From: Mycolicibacterium sediminis
GTDB taxonomy: Bacteria > Actinomycetota > Actinomycetes > Mycobacteriales > Mycobacteriaceae
Reading direction: 5' to 3'
DNA: 64,000 nucleotides
Assembly (NCBI RefSeq): GCF_010731735.1
Contig: NZ_AP022588.1
Location: 372,001-436,000 of the forward strand
The position numbers and the translations under genes are program-made. The notes under the pieces were generated by a model. It did no database searches. It had not been told where the DNA came from and saw nothing but the letters and a program-made list of their open reading frames with translations. Below are positions 45,088-54,276 of the stretch, piece by piece (position 1 is the first letter of the stretch; each line of letters opens with the position of its first letter).

Positions 45088-46380
45088 CTAGGACCGCCCC
45101 AAGGCTTGTGTTGGGTTCAGTGCTACTTCGCCGAGCCAATAGCACATCAGTAGGGCGACCTCGACGTCTAATCGTTCCGCGGCGATCGGGCGACCGCGGC
45201 GCTCGAGTGCTCGATTTACGCGATACTTGACGGTATTGGCGTGTATCTGCAATTCGTTGGCCGCGGCTTTGAAGCTGGAACCGGCACGCAAGAACACCCT
45301 CAGCGTGTCTCGTAGACGCTGGTCCGATGCAGTGTTCTGAGCCAACGGGCCCAGCACATCGTGAATCCATTCCTTCAGAGTCGCGTCATCGGTCATCAGC
45401 ATCGAGGCCAGGGCCACACCGGGATCTCGTGCAGCGACGATCCGGTGCCGTGAGGAGCCGTCGGCTGCCATCGCGACCACACGGGCCTGCTCAGCCTGTC
45501 GGTAGGTGCGACGGAAGCCTTCAATCCCCGGAAGTGGTTCACCGACGGAAAGTCTTGGGCCGTCAGGTTGAGCCCGGACGAAGTCGCGCAGCTGCGATAA
45601 ATGGTCCGACGGGCGGTGAACCGTCATCCATGCGCATCCGACGAGGCGGTCGATGGAGAAGTAGACCGATTGCTTCGCTCCAGTGGCGGAGACCGCGTGT
45701 TGCATGAAGCGCTCCATGGCGATGAACTCGTCGGTGTCGGCGCCCGCATCTCGGTCGAGCCATACCATGAGAGCCACATGCGTTGCGCCCAAGAAGTACC
45801 TCATAGCCGACGACGCCTCGGTCAGGTCTACGTCGCGTCCGTCGAGGATCTCTCGAATGGCTTGTGCACGCAAACTTCGTCGGCTCTCGTCCCACTCCGC
45901 GCGTTCAGTCTGATATGTCTCCAAGACCTGCTCAGACATCCAGTCGATGTAGCGGAAAGACACACGGGTGATGTGTTCAATGAGCGCCAATTTCTCCTCG
46001 GGCGGTAGGTCCGCGCTCCGAAGGCCAGCGATGATGAGGTTCAATCCATACTGGTGCCCGAGCCTGTATGCCCGCAGCAGCGCGTTGACGGGTACCTCGC
46101 GTTGCGCCATCCTCCGGGCGTGTTCAAGGGCGGCCGTCGGTGACTCCATGCGGTCGAACGGGATCGAGTGACGGACGACGGAGAACCAAGTGTCTACGTT
46201 CGCGGCGACGGTGTCACTCAGTAGCTCTTTGAGCTGTTGATCGGCAGCGAGTTCGGCAACTTGCTCAATCAGAAGGCCATGTATGGACTCGGGCAATTCT
46301 CTGACGAGGTCGCCGAGGTCTCGGAATAGGTGATGAACCGCGTGACCGGGGGTGTCTTGAACTTCGGATGAATCAAGCAC
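45088..46380 (-). CDS. PucR/CdaR family transcriptional regulator
   Basis: 430 residues from GTG 46380. The N-terminal helical region (HAVHHLFRDLGDLVRELPES ... EVPVNALLRAYRLGHQYGLN) is the RsbRD/PucR-like sensor, a GGDEF-like middle part follows, and the C-terminal HTH_30 helix-turn-helix is LRVFLRAGSSFKAAANELQI, HANTVKYRVNRALERRG. Such proteins are usually activators of catabolic genes. It has no tightly linked partner and converges on the carboxylase operon; the 780 bp upstream hold no clear gene. Confidence 0.88.
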   Translation of the reverse strand: MLDSSEVQDTPGHAVHHLFRDLGDLVRELPESIHGLLIEQVAELAADQQLKELLSDTVAANVDTWFSVVRHSIPFDRMESPTAALEHARRMAQREVPVNALLRAYRLGHQYGLNLIIAGLRSADLPPEEKLALIEHITRVSFRYIDWMSEQVLETYQTERAEWDESRRSLRAQAIREILDGRDVDLTEASSAMRYFLGATHVALMVWLDRDAGADTDEFIAMERFMQHAVSATGAKQSVYFSIDRLVGCAWMTVHRPSDHLSQLRDFVRAQPDGPRLSVGEPLPGIEGFRRTYRQAEQARVVAMAADGSSRHRIVAARDPGVALASMLMTDDATLKEWIHDVLGPLAQNTASDQRLRDTLRVFLRAGSSFKAAANELQIHANTVKYRVNRALERRGRPIAAERLDVEVALLMCYWLGEVALNPTQALGRS

Positions 46381-47164
46381 AGCTGCGACCGTACTCGATT
46401 ACTTGTCTTTGCGAGACAACAGACGCCCGCAGGTTCGACCCTTCGAGACATACCGATCGCGGCTCCGGGTATCTACGCTGTTAAGGAGCGGTGAGCCACG
46501 TTTTACCATTTCAGCAGCCGAACGAGCCATTGCTGTGGGCCACGGCGAACGGCTGCGCGTGACGAGGAAGGCGGAGGCATGAGTTGTCTGCTCGCAATAA
46601 CCTTGTTTGCGGCCTTCGCGGCCGGAGCAGCCCCATTGCGAGGAACGATCAGCACCGCCCTGGCCGCAATAGACGACTTTCTCGATCGTTTCGGCCACGA
46701 AGTTTCCGGAACTGCTCATGCGAAGGAACGCCCGCCGCTCTGACGAGGTGGTCGAATCGGGCGCCGGATATGCCCGCCCGCCTCCCGCATACCGAAGCTG
46801 AAGCCTGGATAGCAGTAGGCTCCCCTCTGGACTCGCCCCCGGCCGTCGACTGACTCCAAGATCCCAACAGCAGCGCCGATCTGATCCGGGTCGCCCCGGC
46901 GGCGGGTGTGATCGTCAAGGTGTGCGGGCACTGGTTCGGAGAACTCCGACCGCTCGATCCGACCTGGACAGCGCCCACCAGCAAAATGCTTCGGTTCGAA
47001 TGATAATTCGGCCCAGGCGATGGTCGAACCACACGGTTTGGCATCGCTGCCTTCGGATGCGCCGATACTGCGCCGCCGGGGTTCCGTTCATGGAGGTAGT
47101 TCTGACACCTCGACAACGAACCAGAGTGGCCGGGCCGCGGCCATCGCAGGGCCCTGAATGACGC
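46381..47164. other. 784-bp gap between PucR and the alpha/beta hydrolase
   Basis: Several open frames exist on both strands, the longest minus-strand at 46649-47116. None carries a recognisable motif, and composition shifts along them. Possibly a decayed gene. The PucR promoter must lie at the left end. Confidence 0.35.
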
Positions 47165-48064
47165 TCAGTCCGACGAGTCGTTCAGCGTGCGGTCGAGAAA
47201 ATCTGCGACTGCCGAGGCGAAGGCGTCGTTGTCGTCGCCCGCAACCATGTGGCCCGTGCCCGAAACGTCGACAGCCTCGGCGTGCGGTACGACTTCGAGG
47301 AACTCCTCGACCGACTGCTGCGACGTCACGTCGGAGTGAACGCCGCGAATGAGAAGCGTTGGTGCTCGCACCCGGCGGGCCCCTTCGATGAGAAGGTCGC
47401 TTATGGCGCCGAATTCTTTGGCACCAGTTGCTGGGTCGCCCTGCAGGAACTCGAAGTTGGAAGCTATGAACGCCGGATCCCATCGCCAGATCCACCGACC
47501 GTCGTCGCGCTGCTGCAAGACCTTTCGGAGGCCGTCCAAGTTCTTGGGCCGAGCGCGATGCCGGTTGTACTGGGCAATGACGTCCGCGGCCGCGTCCAGT
47601 GTATCGAATCCGTCGGGATGGGCGCCCATGAAGGACACGACCCGGCGTGCTCCGTGAAACTCCATTCGCGGAGTTATGTCGACCAGTACGACGGCTCCCC
47701 ACAGATCGGCAGGCGCCACCAAATGCGTTCCCAACACCGTCATGCCGCCCAAGGATGCGCCAACGACAGCTGGCGGGCGGCCATCGCTGGCATATCGGCG
47801 AATGGACAGCAGGTCGGATGCAAGTCGGTCGAGATCGTATCGACCATCGGGGTCCCACTCGCTGTCGCCGTGACCGCGGGCGTCGTAAGCGACGACGGTA
47901 TACCCGCGCGCGTGTAAGCGGCGCGCCGTAGTCGCCCAGGCATGGCGGTTCTGTCCACCGCCGTGCAGCAGTATGACGACCGCGCGGGCGGATTCGTGTC
48001 GGTAGACATCGGCTGCAAGGGCGGTTCCGTCTTCGTTGCGGACGCGCTCGAACGTTGAGGTCAT
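47165..48064 (-). CDS. Alpha/beta-fold hydrolase
   Basis: 299 residues from ATG 48064. The fold is clear: oxyanion region VVILLHGGGQNRHAWATTA, YDARGHGDSEWD, nucleophile elbow VVGASLGGMTVLG (Ser in GASLG), acidic residue likely in RGVHSDVTS, and catalytic His in VSGTGHMVAGDDN. Family members include esterases, epoxide hydrolases and C-C hydrolases; the substrate cannot be assigned. It is on the same strand as the thioesterase (52 nt) and the TetR (48 nt further), forming a likely operon TetR-thioesterase-hydrolase. Confidence 0.87.
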   Translation of the reverse strand: MTSTFERVRNEDGTALAADVYRHESARAVVILLHGGGQNRHAWATTARRLHARGYTVVAYDARGHGDSEWDPDGRYDLDRLASDLLSIRRYASDGRPPAVVGASLGGMTVLGTHLVAPADLWGAVVLVDITPRMEFHGARRVVSFMGAHPDGFDTLDAAADVIAQYNRHRARPKNLDGLRKVLQQRDDGRWIWRWDPAFIASNFEFLQGDPATGAKEFGAISDLLIEGARRVRAPTLLIRGVHSDVTSQQSVEEFLEVVPHAEAVDVSGTGHMVAGDDNDAFASAVADFLDRTLNDSSD

Positions 48065-48116
48065 TTGCTGTGTCCTCGATGGTCGCCTTGGGCAGCGTTC
48101 TCGTTCCGCGACCGGA

Positions 48117-48551
48117 TCACGAGGCGCTCTGGGCGACGACGGTCACTGTTCCCTGTGCGGCGCATACCGGGCGTCCCGTATTGGTGATGTCGATCCTGGC
48201 GACGCCGCTACGCTTACCCAGCGCGATGATGTCGGCGACCGCAACGCAGACTCCACTGGACACCGGACGTAGGAGGTTCAGTTTGAATTCGGTTGTGGCC
48301 ACCCATGACCCAGGTGGGATCACCGGATAGAACACCACGCCCAAGCAGTGGTCGACCATCGCTGACAGGCATCCGCCATGCAGAGTGCCGAAGGGAGTCA
48401 ACAAATCGGCTCGGGCGTCCATTTCCACTACCAGTCTCCCGGCGGAGAACTCGATGTGGCGGAAGTCCAAGTACTTGGCGAGCCCTCCCGAGGTTCCCCC
48501 CGCGTGCTGGAGCTCCTCGGCTATTTGCTTGTTGAACTGGGGGAAGTCCAT
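48117..48551 (-). CDS. PaaI-type hotdog thioesterase
   Basis: 144 residues from ATG 48551. Hotdog core: RADLLTPFGTLHGGCLSAMVDHCLG with the HGG motif, ATTEFKLNLLRPVSSG, and a terminal strand AAQGTVTVVAQ. PaaI enzymes hydrolyse aryl- or acyl-CoA thioesters. Middle gene of the TetR-thioesterase-hydrolase group. It does not carry the Cys-containing N-terminal signature of the thioesterases at 5528 and 9184, so it is a different subgroup. Confidence 0.85.
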   Translation of the reverse strand: MDFPQFNKQIAEELQHAGGTSGGLAKYLDFRHIEFSAGRLVVEMDARADLLTPFGTLHGGCLSAMVDHCLGVVFYPVIPPGSWVATTEFKLNLLRPVSSGVCVAVADIIALGKRSGVARIDITNTGRPVCAAQGTVTVVAQSAS

Positions 48552-48599
48552 GGTCAGCGCCTCGTTTCGTTCAGCGATACCGATGCCATCGCTGAGACA

Positions 48600-49247
48600 C
48601 TACTCCGCAGTTGTCGCAGCAATGCAACTGTGAGTGTCGGCCAGTAGCGCGGGAAGCAGGAATCGGCGCAAGAAAGCGTCGATTCCTTCGGGGCTGCGGT
48701 GCCGGGGGCCGCGAACCGAGAGCAAGCTGAGGATGATGCGCAAAATCCATTCGGCGGCGTCATCGACCGAAACGCCGGCTTCGAGTTGATGCCAGTGTGC
48801 GGCGAACACGGGTCGCAGAAACTCGGCGACGAGTTCGAACAGCGCCACCGACGTTCCCTCGGCCAGTCCCACGCCGGCGAGTTCATCGTCGCTGGCGAAG
48901 AGCATGCCGATTATCGGTTCGCGGCGTGCCGCGCGCACCGTGACTGCAACGAAGTCCAGTATGGCAGAGCCCAAGTCGGTGTGCGCCAAGATCCGTCCGC
49001 TGGTGCGGTGCAGGTAGCGTTCCGCTGCGCGGACGATGACACCGGATACGACGGATTCGCGACTCGCGAAGTAGCGATAGACCGTGGCGCGCGATACGCC
49101 CGCTTGCCTGGCGATATCCTCCATCGTGGTGCCCGACAGCCCCTTGCCTTGCAGGCACGTTTCGGCGGCGTCTAGTAGGCGATCGCGCGCCATATCGCGG
49201 TTTCGCCCAGGAGTCGCGTCGCCCCGCCGCAACGATCTCTTCGTCAC
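48600..49247 (-). CDS. TetR family transcriptional regulator
   Basis: 215 residues. HTH: ARDRLLDAAETCLQGKGLSG, TTMEDIARQAGVSRATVYRY, FASRESVVSGVIVRAAERYL. The C-terminal domain has helices with VAVTVRAARREPIIGMLFAS. It is divergent from the thiolase-like gene at 49374, with an imperfect inverted repeat in between (49296-49323), and leads the thioesterase-hydrolase genes on its own strand. It may regulate both directions. Confidence 0.87.
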   Translation of the reverse strand: MTKRSLRRGDATPGRNRDMARDRLLDAAETCLQGKGLSGTTMEDIARQAGVSRATVYRYFASRESVVSGVIVRAAERYLHRTSGRILAHTDLGSAILDFVAVTVRAARREPIIGMLFASDDELAGVGLAEGTSVALFELVAEFLRPVFAAHWHQLEAGVSVDDAAEWILRIILSLLSVRGPRHRSPEGIDAFLRRFLLPALLADTHSCIAATTAE

Positions 49248-49295
49248 GGGTACGAGTATGCCCTGTCAAGGGACTCGCTCTGTCGAACACCCGCG

Positions 49296-49323
49296 GTTGT
49301 CGCATGGAAACGGATGTGACAAT
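49296..49323. promoter_or_regulatory. Imperfect inverted repeat GTTGTCGCAT-N8-ATGTGACAAT
   Basis: Arms match at 8 of 10 positions in the 126-bp divergent region between the TetR and thiolase-like genes. Candidate TetR operator. Confidence 0.35.
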
Positions 49324-49373
49324 ATCGCAGTCGTGTCGCATAGAAGACCTCGACGATGAGCGTGATCTGACCG

Positions 49374-50867
49374 TTGGCCATCCCACCACGCACTCCAGTT
49401 GTCGTCGGCGTCGGTGAACTCACACATCGCGGTGAAGGCACCGTCGATCCCATCGATTTGGCCGCCGAGGCCGCGCGTCGAGCACTGCATGATGCGTCGG
49501 CCGCGATCGGGCATCGCATCGATACCGTGGCGACGCCCGGAATCTTGATGATCCCACGCGACAACCCCGCGTCGAGGATTGCCGAAGCGACTGGACTGAC
49601 GCCGAATCATCGCATCAGTTGTCCGGTCGGCGGCAACACCCCCCAGTATCTGGTCGAGGTCCTCGGCCGCCGCATTTGGCGCGGCGTCAGCGACGCGGCT
49701 CTGATCGTCGGAGCGGAAAGCGGCGCGTCAGCACGCAAAGTCGCATCCGGTAGCGCACTTTTGGAGCCCAAACCCGTCGCAGCACAGGACGAGTCACTCG
49801 GTGACACCCGCCCGGGACTGAGCGAAGCCGAGATGGGCGCCGGGTTACATTGGCCGCACGAGGTGTACCCGATCTTCGAATCCGCGATCGCGGCCCGATC
49901 AGGCCGCACATTCGACGAACAGCGCCGCTGGCTGGGTGACTTGATGGCTCCGTTCACGGTTGAGGCGTCCCGACATCCCGAGCAGGCCTGGTTTCCGCGT
50001 GCCCGTAGCGCAGACGAGCTCAGCACGGTCTCCCCGGCTAACCGGATGGTGTGCGAGCCGTATCCGAAGCTGCTCAACAGCATCATTGCCGTGGATATGG
50101 CTGCCGCTTTCGTGATCATGGCCGCCGAAGTCGCCGAGGAACTCGGAGTGCCCAGTGATCGTTGGGTCTTCCCGTGGTCGTCGGCCACATGCAACGACGT
50201 GTATTTCCCGGTTCAGCGGCCTGATCTGGGTCGTTCCGCCGGAATAAGGGCCGCCGGCAAGGCGGTATTGGCGGCCAGTGGACTTCACATCGACGACATC
50301 AGATGGTTCGATTTCTACTCTTGCTTTCCTTCCGCGGTCGAGGCGGCGATCGACGCCTTGGATCTCGACCCGGCGGATGACCGCGGGTTCACGGTGACCG
50401 GCGGACTGCCCTACCACGGAGGGCCGGGTAACAACTATGTCAGCCATTCGATCGTCGAGATGGTGCGACGCTGCAGGAGCGACCCGGACGCCGTCGGGCT
50501 CGTGTCCGGACTGGGCTGGTACATCACAAAGCACTCGCTGGGTCTGTGGTCGGCGACCCCACCGCCAACGGGATGGCAGACTCCGGACATGGCCGATGCG
50601 CAGTCTGCGATCGACGGCACCTCCCTCCCGGTCGCTTCTCCCGCCGACGCATCCGGAGAGGCGACCATAGATGGATACACCGTCGTGCACGACCGTGACC
50701 AAGGCCCCTCCTGGGTGCCGATTTTCGCGCGCATGACCGACGGCCGCCGCGTCGCGGCGCGCAGTGACGATGCCGAGGTGGCGGTGGCAATGTCACGAGA
50801 CATGTGCGTCGGACACCAAGTCGCCGTGCGGCAGGCCGACGGACACGTCGAATTCGAACTGTCGTGA
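49374..50867 (+). CDS. Thiolase-like protein (acetyl-CoA acetyltransferase family) lacking the usual nucleophile
   Basis: 497 residues; TTG 49374 is the assumed start and no good ribosome site is seen. Thiolase fold: TPVVVGVGELTHRG, AAEAARRALHDASAAI, SDAALIVGAESGASARKVA and IRWFDFYSCFPSAVEAAID. The nucleophilic Cys region reads CPVGGNTPQYLV, with Asn88 where the active Cys of degradative thiolases would sit. The C-terminal His loop GGPGNNYVSHSIVE is present, followed by an OB-like tail. It resembles the Rv1867 type of mycobacterial protein. Catalysis may be altered. Overlaps the next gene by 4 nt. Confidence 0.8.
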   Translation: MAIPPRTPVVVGVGELTHRGEGTVDPIDLAAEAARRALHDASAAIGHRIDTVATPGILMIPRDNPASRIAEATGLTPNHRISCPVGGNTPQYLVEVLGRRIWRGVSDAALIVGAESGASARKVASGSALLEPKPVAAQDESLGDTRPGLSEAEMGAGLHWPHEVYPIFESAIAARSGRTFDEQRRWLGDLMAPFTVEASRHPEQAWFPRARSADELSTVSPANRMVCEPYPKLLNSIIAVDMAAAFVIMAAEVAEELGVPSDRWVFPWSSATCNDVYFPVQRPDLGRSAGIRAAGKAVLAASGLHIDDIRWFDFYSCFPSAVEAAIDALDLDPADDRGFTVTGGLPYHGGPGNNYVSHSIVEMVRRCRSDPDAVGLVSGLGWYITKHSLGLWSATPPPTGWQTPDMADAQSAIDGTSLPVASPADASGEATIDGYTVVHDRDQGPSWVPIFARMTDGRRVAARSDDAEVAVAMSRDMCVGHQVAVRQADGHVEFELS

Positions 50868-51961
50868 ACGCCGACGCGCTCGTGCTGACCAAGCCGCGCA
50901 CCCTTGAACGGCGGCATCTTCCGGTGCCGCGCATCGACGACGAGTCCGGTCTCCTGCGGATCGAGGCGTGCGGGCTCTGCGGAACCGACCACGAGCAGTT
51001 CAGCGGACACCTGCCGACGGGGTTCGCCTTCATCCCCGGACACGAGATCATCGGCGTCATCGAGGGAATCGGTGACGCCGCGCGCCAGCGTTGGGGCGTC
51101 TCGGTGGGTCAGCGAGTCGCCGTCGAGGTGTTCCGATCGTGTCGGGAGTGCGACTCGTGCGGCCGCGGCGAGTATCGCAGGTGCTCGAGCAACGGCCTCG
51201 CCACCATGTTCGGCTTCGTCGACGCCAACATCCCGCCCGGCCTGTGGGGAGGCTACGCAACCCACCTGCATCTGCCGTTCGATTCCATGTTGTTGCCGGT
51301 CCCGGACGGACTCGACCCGATCGTCGCGACGTTGTTCAATCCGCTTGGCGCAGGGATCAAATGGGCTGCCATGTTGCCCGAGACAAGCCCGGGCGACGTC
51401 GTCGCGGTCCTCGGACCAGGGATCCGCGGGATTTGTGCTGCCGTAGCCGCCAAGGAGGCCGGAGCGGCATTCGTCGCGATGACCGGGGTCGGCCCTCGCG
51501 ACCGAACTCGGCTAGCCGCAGCCCACCAGTTCGGCGTGGACCTGACCATCGACGTCACCGAAGACGACCCGGCGCAGGCCCTGCAAATGGCGACCGGCCG
51601 GCTCGCAGATGTCGTCGTCGACGTCACCGCGAAGGCGCCAGCCGCATTCGCGGACGCCGTCGCACTCGCGCAGCCCGGCGGACGCGTGGTGGTCGCGGGC
51701 ACACGCGGCGGCGGAGGAGCGCCGGGCTTCGAGCCAGACCTGCTCGTATTCAAAGAACTACGCATCTTCGGTTCGTTGGGGGTCGATTACCCCGCCTACC
51801 AGAGCGCCATCGAGCTGCTGGTCTCTAGGCGTTGGCCCTTCGAAGAATTGCACCGCGAGATCACCGGTTTCGCCGGCCTGCCCGGGCTGCTCGACCTTCT
51901 GGCCGGCAACGAGCCGGACCGGGTTCCCGCTCTGCACAACGTCTTTGTGCCGATCGCCTGA
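50864..51961 (+). CDS. Zinc-dependent alcohol dehydrogenase (MDR family)
   Basis: 365 residues from GTG 50864, overlapping the thiolase-like stop (GTGA). Catalytic zinc ligands Cys39 (CGLCGTD) and His60-Glu61 (GHEIIG); structural zinc C93, C96, C99 and C107 (CRECDSCGRGEYRRC). The cofactor region is VVAVLGPGIRGICAAVAAK, which replaces the usual GxGxxG with GPGIRG. It oxidises an alcohol with NAD(P)+; the substrate is unknown. Middle gene of a thiolase-like/dehydrogenase/CMD-like operon. Confidence 0.87.
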   Translation: MNADALVLTKPRTLERRHLPVPRIDDESGLLRIEACGLCGTDHEQFSGHLPTGFAFIPGHEIIGVIEGIGDAARQRWGVSVGQRVAVEVFRSCRECDSCGRGEYRRCSSNGLATMFGFVDANIPPGLWGGYATHLHLPFDSMLLPVPDGLDPIVATLFNPLGAGIKWAAMLPETSPGDVVAVLGPGIRGICAAVAAKEAGAAFVAMTGVGPRDRTRLAAAHQFGVDLTIDVTEDDPAQALQMATGRLADVVVDVTAKAPAAFADAVALAQPGGRVVVAGTRGGGGAPGFEPDLLVFKELRIFGSLGVDYPAYQSAIELLVSRRWPFEELHREITGFAGLPGLLDLLAGNEPDRVPALHNVFVPIA

Positions 51962-51996
51962 CAGCGCCAACTAGCGCCCAACCGGAAGGATCCACC

Positions 51997-52572
51997 GTGA
52001 GCAGCCAAAGCCGGGTTGACATGCTTGCCCTGACAGATGCCCGCGAGCGCGCCGCTCAATGCGGGATTCCGGACGCCATGGCTGAACTGTCTGTTTTCAG
52101 GATCGCGCTTCATCAGCCCCCTGTGGCCGTCGCATTGCATGGAATGCTGGAGGCGTTGCTGTGGAAAGGCGCGCTGGATGCGCGTTTACGGGAGCTGATC
52201 ATCATGCGAATCGGCTGGGTCACTGATTCGGTCTATGAATGGACGCAACACTGGAGGGTTGCCCGCTTGCTCGAAGTGCCCGAACGCGACCTGCTCGGGG
52301 TGCGCGACTGGCAGAACGCCGGCCACTTCGGCGAAGCCGAGCGGGCGGTACTGGCGGCGACAGACGAGACGTTGCGTGACGGCACCATCTCGGATGAAAC
52401 CTGGGCTGAGTGTCAGCGCGCGTTGCACGGGGACCCGGCCGTCCTCGTCGAACTCGTCGCCGCGATCGGGAATTGGAGATTGTTCTCAGCGCTGCTGCGG
52501 TCCTTGCACGTGCCGCTAGAAGACGGCCTCGAAGCATGGCCCCCTGACGGAGTTCGACCCTCCGTTGACTGA
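51997..52572 (+). CDS. Carboxymuconolactone decarboxylase-like (AhpD-fold) protein
   Basis: 191 residues from GTG 51997 (GGAAGGA upstream). The AhpD-fold signature is present as RELIIMRIGWVTDSVYEWTQHWRVARLL. The redox Cys of peroxidase-type members is absent (VYEW instead of CxxC or EYCxxH), and His in YEWTQH remains. Cys-free members are common in actinobacterial catabolic clusters, with unknown function. It follows the alcohol dehydrogenase by 35 nt and completes that operon. Confidence 0.82.
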   Translation: MSSQSRVDMLALTDARERAAQCGIPDAMAELSVFRIALHQPPVAVALHGMLEALLWKGALDARLRELIIMRIGWVTDSVYEWTQHWRVARLLEVPERDLLGVRDWQNAGHFGEAERAVLAATDETLRDGTISDETWAECQRALHGDPAVLVELVAAIGNWRLFSALLRSLHVPLEDGLEAWPPDGVRPSVD

Positions 52573-52603
52573 AGGGTGATCGGCTCGCCATGTCGACTCC
52601 GTG

Positions 52604-53230
52604 CTATGACTCTGCCCCTAGCACCTGTTGGTCGGGATCTGACGATGTCGAACGGTCGGGCGGTTGCATCTGCAGACGGCGATTCCACCACCGAGGATTG
52701 CGCCGGGCCTGAAGCCTGAGCCGACGGAATTCCATCCGCTGCAGTCGAAGGAGAACTGGAACACCCACCAGCGGGACGATCGCACCACGGACCGCACCTC
52801 GGCGACCATTCTCCAGCAATCCGGCTACAGCACTGAGTCCCGAAATGTAGAGAATACCGTTGTAAGGCACCAGGATTGGGCCGCATAGTCCTTCGCACTC
52901 GGACAGGCTTGGCACACCAAATCTCCAGCGCTTCGGCCAGTGTATGAAGTGAGCCAACACGGTCGTCAGGAACAGGCCGTTCACAACACCGAGGACAGCC
53001 TCGTGACGCTTATCGGCACGTTCCGCCATGCGAAGTACTACTGCGGTGCTCATGCCCCAACCCGTCGCTGCCGGCACCGGACCAATCACCGACGCGAACG
53101 GCATCGCAACTCCGGACAGCAATTCGTAGAAGACATGCGCGCCCGCTGACACGGCGCCAACTTGTGTCCAGATTTGCCGGGACGTCTTCGGACGCTCGCG
53201 GGACGGCGGTAATGGCCCTTCCGCCCGCAT
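52604..53230 (-). CDS. Integral membrane protein of unknown function
   Basis: About 208 residues from ATG 53230; a TTG at 53269 would add 13 residues, and neither has a clear ribosome site. Four or five hydrophobic segments can be seen: VGAVSAGAHVFYELLSGVAM, VIGPVPAATGWGMSTAVVL, VVNGLFLTTVLAHFIHWP, ILYISGLSAVAGLL and AIVPLVGVPVLLRL. The C-terminal tail is Arg-rich and cytoplasmic. No family recognised. It lies 101 nt after the metal-binding protein gene on the same strand and converges on the CMD-like gene. Confidence 0.65.
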   Translation of the reverse strand: MRAEGPLPPSRERPKTSRQIWTQVGAVSAGAHVFYELLSGVAMPFASVIGPVPAATGWGMSTAVVLRMAERADKRHEAVLGVVNGLFLTTVLAHFIHWPKRWRFGVPSLSECEGLCGPILVPYNGILYISGLSAVAGLLENGRRGAVRGAIVPLVGVPVLLRLQRMEFRRLRLQARRNPRWWNRRLQMQPPDRSTSSDPDQQVLGAES

Positions 53231-53331
53231 CAGCGGAATGCCTGAACGCGCGATGCGGCCACGGCGCAACGCACTTCTTCGTGAAGAGGTCGTTCCATAT
53301 GGCGGCTTTCACCACAAAAGTACTTGTCGAC

Positions 53332-54201
53332 CTACACATTACTCCGTAGCTGTTGGCCGCCATCGGCGTCGAAGAGTTCCTTGGTCCAACGTTCGAGGAT
53401 TTCTGCGCTATCCCAGTCGTCGGGATGGAACCCGGCGTGGGTGTAGGAACGGAAGCGCTCAATCGCTGCTCGGCTGAACAGCGGGTTATGACGGAAGGCT
53501 CGAAGGCTGCGCAGCAACCGCACCGGGTTGTAGGCGGCACGATCGCCGGCCAGAGAGCGGGTGGTCTGGATGACCAACTCGGTGAACAATAGGAGACTGG
53601 CGATCCGCATTCCCCAGACCCTGGTGCGTTCGCTTCCACCGACCGTCTCGTAGACATCGAAAGCGACGGCCTTGTGCTCGCATTCCTCCAGTGCGTGCCA
53701 AAGCAGAATCGGCCGCACCTCGGTGTAGCCGATCAGTTCTTGAGCTTCGTCGCTGGTGAGAATGATCTCGGCGAATGTCGCCGTGTAGTGCTCGAGGGCT
53801 GCCGTCACAGCCAGGCGCATCTTGGGAGAAAAACGCTTCTCGAGTCGGCCAACCAACTTCTTGATATGCCGATCGATCCCCTCGGTGGGATAGCCCATCG
53901 CTTGAAGGCGATCGTTGAGCAGCCGATGCTGGTGCCGGTGGGTGGCCTCTTGAGCGATGAATCCCTTGACCGCCTCCTTCAGGTCAGCGTCGCTGATGTG
54001 GTCCCGGTACTCGCGGACTGACCGGATGAAGAAGTCTTCGCCTTCGGGGAACGTGGCCGACAAGGTGGACACAAAGTGGCTCATCACCAAGTCGCCATCG
54101 ACGAAGTGCTGCCGGCTGGTCCCAGCAGGCATGTCGAATCGGACACGGCGGGGCTTCGGGACGACCCGCGTGGTGGGCCGTGTGGACGAATCGTCGCTCA
54201 T
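53332..54201 (-). CDS. PF10118-type predicted metal-dependent hydrolase (ferritin-like)
   Basis: 289 residues. Typical signatures: MSHFVSTLSATFPEGEDFFI near the N-terminus, AQEATHRHQH, and LWHALEECEHKAVAFDVYE. These Glu and His residues in helices match the PF10118 family, annotated as predicted metal-dependent hydrolases with a ferritin-like fold. The reaction is not established. It is divergent from a TetR gene with a good palindrome between (54233-54254), so it is probably the TetR target. Confidence 0.85.
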   Translation of the reverse strand: MSDDSSTRPTTRVVPKPRRVRFDMPAGTSRQHFVDGDLVMSHFVSTLSATFPEGEDFFIRSVREYRDHISDADLKEAVKGFIAQEATHRHQHRLLNDRLQAMGYPTEGIDRHIKKLVGRLEKRFSPKMRLAVTAALEHYTATFAEIILTSDEAQELIGYTEVRPILLWHALEECEHKAVAFDVYETVGGSERTRVWGMRIASLLLFTELVIQTTRSLAGDRAAYNPVRLLRSLRAFRHNPLFSRAAIERFRSYTHAGFHPDDWDSAEILERWTKELFDADGGQQLRSNV

Positions 54202-54232
54202 GTTGTTCTCCTGTTGTCATGGGCACTGATGA

Positions 54233-54254
54233 TCTGACTTTACGCCTAGTCAGA
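54233..54254. promoter_or_regulatory. Palindrome TCTGACT-N8-AGTCAGA
   Basis: Perfect 7-bp arms in the 75-bp divergent region between the PF10118 gene (start 54201) and the TetR gene (start 54277). Likely TetR operator controlling both. Confidence 0.55.
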
Positions 54255-54276
54255 ATTAGATGGCAAGCTATGCGTT

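Noticed and set aside
46649-47116. Minus-strand open frame of 155 codons in the 784-bp gap
   Set aside because: No recognisable domain and poor composition; may be a relic but cannot be supported as a gene.
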